From positions 1 through 64,000 of the forward strand of contig NZ_JBNNTI010000019.1 in NCBI RefSeq assembly GCF_050278625.1: a stretch of 64,000 nt of DNA, written 5' to 3'. This stretch comes from Viridibacillus sp050278625. Its GTDB lineage: Bacteria > Bacillota > Bacilli > Bacillales_A > Planococcaceae. Positions 59,120 through 64,000 of this stretch are shown piece after piece. Numbering within the stretch: position 1 is the first letter of the stretch; every line of letters starts with the position of its first letter. The notes under the pieces are model-generated. The model was not told the origin of the DNA, made no database searches, and saw only the letters and a program-made list of their open reading frames with translations. Position numbers and translations under genes: made by a program.

Positions 59120-60421
59120 TTAAGCTTTCTGATCTTCTAATTCTCCATTTGATCTTTCTCTTCTCCATGGGATCATATTAAATATAATATTTAATACAAT
59201 AGCAGTTATACTTCCTGCAACGATACCGTTACTTGTTAAAATTTTAAGGCTAGAAGGTAAGATATTGAAGATATCTGGAACAACTGTCACGCCAAGACCC
59301 ATACCTATTGCACAAGCTATAATCATTGAATTACCTTCAGATTGATTGATCGTTGTACTTAACATTTTAATACCTTGAGCGATAACCATTCCGAACATTG
59401 CAATCATAGCTCCACCTAGAACCGGTGTAGGAATGATTGTCGTTAATGCTGCTACTTTAGGCAAAAAACCTAAAGTTACTAGGAAACCACCTGTGATGAA
59501 AATAACATTACGTGTACGTACACCTGTCATTTGTAGTAACCCTACATTTTGAGAGAATGCAGTATATGGGAATGAGTTGAAAAGACCACCGATAATAGAA
59601 GCTAAACCTTCTGAACGATAACCACGAGCTAAATCTTTTTCTGTCACAGGTTGCTTACAAATATCACTAAGTGCAAAGTAAGAACCTGTTGACTCTACTA
59701 AAGAAACTAATGCAACAAGTGTCATCGTGATGATTGGTTCCCAATGGAATGTCGGTGTACCAAAATAGAATGGCTGAACCATTTGCAAAAAGTCAGCTTC
59801 AATTACTGGAGTAAAGTCAACTTTATCCATCAATATTGCAGCAATTGTTCCGAGTACTAAACCTATTAAAATAGAAATTGCACGAGCAAATCCTTTTGTG
59901 AATCGATAAATTAATACAATAGTAATCAATGTCCCAAATGCTAAAGCGATGTTAGAAGCAGAACCGAAGTCCTTAGCTCCTACACCACCACCCATATTAT
60001 TAATAGCAACTGGGATTAATGTGATTCCTATAATTGTTACAACTGAACCAGTGACAACTGGTGGGAAAAAACGCACTAACTTACCAAAGAAGCTTGCAAT
60101 CAATACTACAATAATACCTGAAGCAATAACAGAACCATAGATTGCGGATAAGCCGAATTCTTTACCAATTGCGATAATTGGTGCTACAGCTGTAAAGGTA
60201 CAACCTAAAACGATTGGTAAACCTATACCAAATACTTTACCGCGTACAACTTGTAACAGTGTCGCGATACCGCACATCATAATATCAATTGAAACTAAAT
60301 ACGTTAATTGTGTTGAATCAAATCCTAAAGCGTTACCAATGATTAAAGGCACTAAAATAGCACCTGCATACATTGCTAATAAATGCTGAATCCCTAGTGT
60401 CACTAATTTCAGGTTTTTCAT
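59120..60421 (-). CDS. pbuX: xanthine permease
   Basis: 433 residues of the nucleobase-ascorbate transporter (NCS2) family. Twelve or more helices with the family signatures GIQHLLAMYAGAILVPLIIG, SGIIVVLIASFFGKLVRFFP, SLVESTGSYFALSDICKQP (substrate Glu) and FNSFPYTAFSQNVGLLQMTG. It imports xanthine with protons. The ATG overlaps the stop of xpt by four bases (ATGA), and both are governed by the guanine riboswitch, which fixes its purine role. Confidence 0.93.
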   Translation of the reverse strand: MKNLKLVTLGIQHLLAMYAGAILVPLIIGNALGFDSTQLTYLVSIDIMMCGIATLLQVVRGKVFGIGLPIVLGCTFTAVAPIIAIGKEFGLSAIYGSVIASGIIVVLIASFFGKLVRFFPPVVTGSVVTIIGITLIPVAINNMGGGVGAKDFGSASNIALAFGTLITIVLIYRFTKGFARAISILIGLVLGTIAAILMDKVDFTPVIEADFLQMVQPFYFGTPTFHWEPIITMTLVALVSLVESTGSYFALSDICKQPVTEKDLARGYRSEGLASIIGGLFNSFPYTAFSQNVGLLQMTGVRTRNVIFITGGFLVTLGFLPKVAALTTIIPTPVLGGAMIAMFGMVIAQGIKMLSTTINQSEGNSMIIACAIGMGLGVTVVPDIFNILPSSLKILTSNGIVAGSITAIVLNIIFNMIPWRRERSNGELEDQKA

Positions 60422-61005
60422 CGATCTGTTTCTCCATCGGTAAATTCTACTTTACCGTTTTCCAAAGACGATATGATTGCTAAAGAATCAATACGAAAGC
60501 CTTTTTCACGAAGTAGCTTGCCACCATCTTGGAAGCCTTTTTCAATAACAATACCTACGCCACTAGCAGTTGCACCTGCTTGTTCAACAATATCAAGTAA
60601 GCCTTTCACAGCTTCTCCATTTGCTAAGAAATCGTCAATAATTAGTACAATATCATCTGATTTTAAGAAATCTTTTGATACTGAAATTTCATTCGTTTCA
60701 TTTTTTGTAAACGAATGTACTTTTGATGAATATAAATTTCCTGCTAAAGTTAAAGATTTACGTTTACGAGCGAAGACTACGGGTATACCTAAAATAAGAC
60801 CGGCCATAGTAGCTGGTGCAATACCTGAAGATTCGATTGTAACGATTTTTGTTAAACCTGCATCTTTATAGCGATTCGCAAACTCTTGACCAATTTCTTG
60901 CATAAGTTGCGGATCAATTTGGTGATTCAAAAAAGAATCTACCTTTAATACTGTGTCTGATAATACTTTACCATCGCGTACGATTTTGTCCTGCAGTGCC
61001 TTCAA
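60418..61005 (-). CDS. xpt: xanthine phosphoribosyltransferase
   Basis: 195 residues, normal Xpt length. PRPP-binding motif: DDIVLIIDDFLANGEAVKGL (near 125), with TIESSGIAPATMAGLILGIP and the flexible-loop region KRKSLTLAGNLYSSKVHSFT. It converts xanthine plus PRPP into XMP. It is the first gene of the xpt-pbuX operon behind a guanine riboswitch. Confidence 0.95.
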   Translation of the reverse strand: MKALQDKIVRDGKVLSDTVLKVDSFLNHQIDPQLMQEIGQEFANRYKDAGLTKIVTIESSGIAPATMAGLILGIPVVFARKRKSLTLAGNLYSSKVHSFTKNETNEISVSKDFLKSDDIVLIIDDFLANGEAVKGLLDIVEQAGATASGVGIVIEKGFQDGGKLLREKGFRIDSLAIISSLENGKVEFTDGETDR

Positions 61006-61090
61006 GTTTAGGCGCTCCCTTCTTTTCTTAGTGGTCTCTAAATTTTGTACTATATTAATTATTAATATTTGTTTATATCAACTAGAATAT

Positions 61091-61284
61091 AATAAAAAAG
61101 CCCAGAAACCATGCATCCATTCATACTACGAGTGGAGCAAAGTCCCTAGTGCTAAAAGTTCTTGGGTATAGGAAAATAATGTCATTTGACATTTACTTTT
61201 TCTATATCATTGCCTCTCATAGTCAGTTTGTTTACGGCAAACCGGTAGAAACTTACGAGCCTTATTCTCGCTATTATATGAGTG
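61091..61284 (-). promoter_or_regulatory. guanine riboswitch with terminator platform
   Basis: On the minus strand the aptamer (61213-61284) reads CACTCATATAAT, AGGCTCGTAAGTTTCTACCGG, then CTGACTATGAG. The discriminating base in GACTATG is C, as in guanine-responsive members. Downstream, CCCAAGAAC...GTTTCTGGG plus TTTTTT (61091-61172) is the terminator. Guanine binding should switch xpt-pbuX off. Confidence 0.94.
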
Positions 61285-61318
61285 AATGCTATTAAGATTT
61301 TCGTTATAGAATGTTCCT

Positions 61319-61346
61319 ATTATAGCACTGAAATTTTGAATTTCAA
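61319..61346 (-). promoter_or_regulatory. xpt promoter
   Basis: On the minus strand TTGAAA (61341-61346), 16 bases, TATAAT (61319-61324), upstream of the riboswitch. Confidence 0.7.
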
Positions 61347-61544
61347 TCCTTACTAATAATGATAGACTATTCAATCTTTTTCACGTTTTTAATGAACTAA
61401 AACAAAAGGAAATATGTGGTATTTAACTAGTTACTTCTATTTAAACAACCACTTTTCATTTACTCTACAAAAGCAGAGCTTATGCTATAATTATTTTTAA
61501 GATATTTTACATAAAATACAATTTCAAGGAGTTGTGGATAAGGA

Positions 61545-61733
61545 ATGAATAAATGTACTAAATGTAATGAAAGCGTTATGAAAAAGGGGTTACTTCACAG
61601 TGGCGCTGTAATGCTTCAAATGGTTTCAACGAATAAACCCAAAGGCAAATCTTCACCTGTATCGGCTGAGTACTGTAATAATTGTGGATATATTGAATCC
61701 CTCTATGTTTCTGAGCCTAGAAATTTAGAATAA
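61545..61733 (+). CDS. small zinc-ribbon protein
   Basis: 62 residues with two CxxC knuckles, MNKCTKCNES (4-7) and EYCNNCGYIES (near 44-47), a typical zinc ribbon. The intervening part is SGAVMLQMVSTNKPKGKSSP. No other domain is present. Similar stand-alone ribbons are found widely in Bacillales without known function. GGAG precedes the ATG, with a second AAGG closer. A terminator-like stem lies about 75 bases downstream. Confidence 0.7.
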   Translation: MNKCTKCNESVMKKGLLHSGAVMLQMVSTNKPKGKSSPVSAEYCNNCGYIESLYVSEPRNLE

Positions 61734-61808
61734 CTCATTCAGATAAATTACCATCTATTTAACTTAAGTGAATTAATTGGTTTTATGTAAATATATGAAT
61801 TTAGTTTA

Positions 61809-61851
61809 ACAAAAGAATTCAGAATGTTCACACACTGAATGTCTTTTGTTA
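61809..61851 (+). terminator. terminator of the zinc-ribbon gene
   Basis: ACAAAAGA...TTCAG pairs with CTGA...TCTTTTGT, followed by TATTT. Confidence 0.55.
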
Positions 61852-62069
61852 TTTATATATATCTTGGTTATTTTAGATCCTATTTTATAGATGAAGAAAT
61901 CAATCGCAGACTCAAATTTTCTCATAAAAGGGTTCTTGAGGCACTGGTTGATCTAAAGCAATTATTTCAATTTGAGCTCTTTGAGTTATCTTTTTCATTC
62001 GTCATCATTTTCCATCAGCTCAAAAGATTTGTTGTTATTCCATGCGCGTAGTTGATTGGAGCAAAGGAG

Positions 62070-62105
62070 GAGCCCGTCCGCGGAAAGCGTCCACCGTAGC
62101 GGAAA
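62070..62105. repeat. GC-rich dispersed repeat, second copy (inverted)
   Basis: GTCCGCGGAAAGCGTCCACC then GTAGCGGAAATC, related in inverted orientation to 56061-56100. Confidence 0.45.
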
Positions 62106-62136
62106 TCAACGGTCTTATTTATTTTTTTAAAAAAAT

Positions 62137-62181
62137 AAGACTGTAGACAAACTCGGATTTCTTTGAGTTTGTCTACAGTCT
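62137..62181 (-). terminator. terminator of the lysine permease
   Basis: AGACTGTAGACAAACTC is perfectly complementary to GAGTTTGTCTACAGTCT (17 bp), followed by TTATTTTT on the minus strand. Confidence 0.9.
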
Positions 62182-62216
62182 GAAATTACTAGCTAATAGC
62201 TACGTAGGATTTTAAG

Positions 62217-63677
62217 TTAACGATGACTATCGAAGTCACAGTCTTCTAATTTTACAATTTTTGTTTTATGAACGATTTTGTATCCAAACCAGATCACTAA
62301 GAAAATTGGCAATCCGATGTAAGAAACAAGCATACCATACCAGTCGATATGTTCACCTGTAAATGCTGTATAGTTTTGACCAACAACGACAATTGCACAA
62401 AGTACGAAGGCAAAGATTGGACCGAATGGGAACCACTTCGCTTTATAAGGTAATTCGTTTAAATCACGACCTTGAACAATATAAGCTTTACGGAATCGGT
62501 AATGACTTACTGCAATTCCTAGCCAAGCTACAAATCCACACATACCTGAAGCATTTAACAACCAAATGTAAACAACACCATCACCGAAGAATGATGCCAT
62601 AAATGATACACAAGCAACTAAACAAGTTGCTACAAGTGCAGCCATCGGAATACCCCGCTTGTTTAATTTAGTGAACATTTTAGGCGCTTTACCGTCTTTT
62701 GCAAGCTCCCAAAGCATACGTGATGATGCATATAATCCAGAGTTACCTGAAGATAAAATCGCTGTTAAAATAATCGCATTCATAACTGAAGCAGCAAACG
62801 CGATCCCTGCATTTTCAAATACTAATGTGAACGGACTTACTGTAATATCGCTACTTGCTAAACGTGAATCTGTGAATGGGATTAATAAACCAATCGCTAA
62901 AATTGCTAAAATGTAAAATAACAAAATACGCCAGAAAACTTGACGAACAGCTTTCGGAATATTTTTTCCTGGATCATCTGTTTCTCCAGCAGTAATCCCT
63001 AGTAGTTCTGTTCCTTGGAACGAGAATCCTGCAGCTAGGAAAATACCGAACATTGCGAAGAAACCACCATGGAATGGACCATCTTCAATGAAGAAGTTTT
63101 TGAATCCAACTGGGTCTTGTCCACCCATTAAACCAAATACCATCAAGAAACTAACAATGATAAAGACAATAATTGTTACGACTTTTATAAGAGAAAACCA
63201 ATATTCACTTTCACCAAAGCTTTTAATTGATAAGATATTTAATGTGAAGATGATGACTAAAAAACCTGCTGTCCAGTATAATGACGATACATCTGGGAAC
63301 CAAAATTTCATGATTAATGATACAGCTGCGATTTCAGCTGCAATCGTAATTGCCCAGTTATACCAATAATTCCAACCAAGGGCAAAACCTAACGCTGGGT
63401 CAACGAATTTAGATGCGTAAGTACTAAATGAACCAGATACAGGCATAAACGCAGCCATTTCACCCAAACTTGTCATTAAGAAAAACACCATAATACCAAT
63501 TAAAGAATATGCTAATAACGCTCCGCCTGGACCAGCCTCATGAATGGCTCCACCACTTGCTAAGAACAACCCTGTACCAATTGTTCCTCCAAGTGAAATC
63601 ATCGTCACATGACGACTTTTCAATCCTCTATTAAGACCTTGCGTCTCAACGCCCTGGCCATTATTTTTATTACTCAT
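62217..63677 (-). CDS. lysP: lysine-specific amino-acid permease
   Basis: 486 residues with twelve hydrophobic helices, amino acid/polyamine/organocation (AAT) family. Signatures: LKSRHVTMISLGGTIGTGLF in helix 1, GEMAAFMPVSGSFSTYASKF, ALGWNYWYNWAITIAAEI, FSFQGTELLGITAGET. It imports lysine with protons. I start at ATG 63675-63677, six bases after AGAGGAGA; the upstream extension to 63704 is not conserved-looking. A lysine riboswitch in its leader identifies the substrate. Confidence 0.92.
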   Translation of the reverse strand: MSNKNNGQGVETQGLNRGLKSRHVTMISLGGTIGTGLFLASGGAIHEAGPGGALLAYSLIGIMVFFLMTSLGEMAAFMPVSGSFSTYASKFVDPALGFALGWNYWYNWAITIAAEIAAVSLIMKFWFPDVSSLYWTAGFLVIIFTLNILSIKSFGESEYWFSLIKVVTIIVFIIVSFLMVFGLMGGQDPVGFKNFFIEDGPFHGGFFAMFGIFLAAGFSFQGTELLGITAGETDDPGKNIPKAVRQVFWRILLFYILAILAIGLLIPFTDSRLASSDITVSPFTLVFENAGIAFAASVMNAIILTAILSSGNSGLYASSRMLWELAKDGKAPKMFTKLNKRGIPMAALVATCLVACVSFMASFFGDGVVYIWLLNASGMCGFVAWLGIAVSHYRFRKAYIVQGRDLNELPYKAKWFPFGPIFAFVLCAIVVVGQNYTAFTGEHIDWYGMLVSYIGLPIFLVIWFGYKIVHKTKIVKLEDCDFDSHR

Positions 63678-63730
63678 TAAGAATCTCCTCTTTCCATTTT
63701 TCATTGCAAGAAGGTTAACTTGATGTCATA

Positions 63731-63963
63731 AAAAATACCATCACAAGGAATATGCGATGGTATCGAAACATGCCCATCAACCTTGATAAAGATAGCTCAA
63801 CACGCCTGCGAAGACGTGACAGTTCTGCACCTTTCGGCAACAGCCCCAATATTTATAAGAAGAAGCTTATAAACACTTCGGCGATATTCCCTTTCAAATA
63901 GAATCACTGACGCTTTTCGCCTCATCCATTTTACTTTTTAACACCGCGACCTCTACCTCATCG
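63731..63963 (-). promoter_or_regulatory. lysine riboswitch (L-box) with terminator
   Basis: On the minus strand the aptamer runs GATGAGGTAGAGGTCGCGG, AATGGATGAGGCG, GGGAATATCGCCGAAG, GGGGCTGTTGCCGAAAGG, and closes with GAGCTATCTTTATC. These are the conserved L-box cores. The terminator ATACCATCGCA...TGTGATGGTAT plus TTTTTT is at 63731-63763. Lysine binding should stop transcription of the permease. Confidence 0.93.
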
Positions 63964-63975
63964 AATGGATGAGGC
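63964..63975 (-). promoter_or_regulatory. 12-base complement of the lysine aptamer P2 arm
   Basis: GCCTCATCCATT (minus strand), just 5' of the aptamer, is perfectly complementary to AATGGATGAGGC at 63919-63930 inside the aptamer. It could form a competing hairpin in the nascent leader. Confidence 0.5.
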
Positions 63976-64000
63976 ATTGCAATATATTAATTTAATATGT

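Larger units (their letters stand above)
61734..62136. other. intergenic region
   Basis: It contains a terminator-like stem (61809-61851) after the zinc-ribbon gene, a GC-rich repeat (62070-62105) and an A/T palindrome (about 62113-62140). A 70-codon open frame here overlaps the stem and has no ribosome-binding site. Confidence 0.5.

Noticed and set aside
61839..62051. + strand frame of 70 codons
   Set aside because: It overlaps the terminator-like stem of the zinc-ribbon gene and lacks a ribosome-binding site.

Overview
The window looks like chromosomal DNA of a low-GC, spore-former-type Firmicute of the Bacillales, most like Lysinibacillus, Solibacillus or another Planococcaceae/Caryophanaceae member. 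This is inferred from A+T-rich sequence, Bacillus-type ribosome-binding sites (GGAGG), frequent TTG/GTG starts, SAM-I, guanine and lysine riboswitches, Fur, BceR, MntR-like and CcpA (cre) sites, and gene families such as MprF, PepT, YpsA, NfrA and LytS. No rRNA, tRNA or CRISPR array was seen.

Layout. 0-9.7 kb: a transporter stub, a small excisionase-type HTH gene, hom, then metY behind a SAM-I riboswitch, an NfrA-like flavin oxidoreductase, an unrecognised large membrane protein, and a + strand run of lysoplasmalogenase, pepT and an EmrE-type transporter. 9.7-19.5 kb is an accessory, decaying stretch. It holds fragments of an OatA-like acyltransferase, an amidohydrolase, a plasmid RepL-like initiator, a possible Mob protein and an IS110 transposase, plus a quinone oxidoreductase with an in-frame stop and a degraded IS1595-type element carrying a DUF4304 pseudogene. 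Intact genes there are DinB, a BceAB-type peptide transporter, an alpha/beta hydrolase and an FhuF-like iron reductase behind a perfect Fur box. 19.5-23.6 kb: mntH behind a good promoter and MntR-like palindrome, a small unknown protein, ribokinase and nucleoside hydrolase. 24.1-30.1 kb: an amino-acid racemization module (enolase-superfamily racemase, GNAT, NhaC antiporter, M20 hydrolase, PrpR-like regulator).

30-45 kb: a two-gene ABC exporter, mprF, a Cu/Zn superoxide dismutase lipoprotein, a LysM-3D cell-wall protein, an XRE regulator, a thioesterase, and cstA downstream of a LytS/LytTR two-component pair with a probable cre site. An HD hydrolase follows whose only plausible start codon is AUA. 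45.2-53.9 kb is a nearly gap-free minus-strand sulfur operon resembling Bacillus subtilis ytm (S-substituted cysteine uptake and breakdown), with a LysR gene upstream.

53.9-58.4 kb is a second decayed patch: an orphan promoter-terminator unit, a truncated signal peptide, a soluble PAS chemoreceptor-like protein, a glutathione peroxidase remnant, ypsA and an internally inverted IS3 element. 58.5-64 kb: an ASCH-domain protein, xpt-pbuX under a guanine riboswitch, a small zinc-ribbon protein and a LysP-type permease under a lysine riboswitch.

Taken together, the core genes cover sulfur amino acids (hom, metY, ytm-like operon), metal homeostasis (fhuF, mntH), purine and pentose salvage (xpt-pbuX, nucleoside hydrolase, ribokinase), amino-acid or peptide scavenging (pepT, racemase module, lysP), pyruvate handling (cstA-LytST) and envelope defence (BceAB, MprF). 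No single wholly new system was proven. The strongest leads are the IS1595-DUF4304 element, the AUA-start HD gene, the orphan transcript at 53.9-54.2 kb and the 5' complement of the lysine riboswitch.
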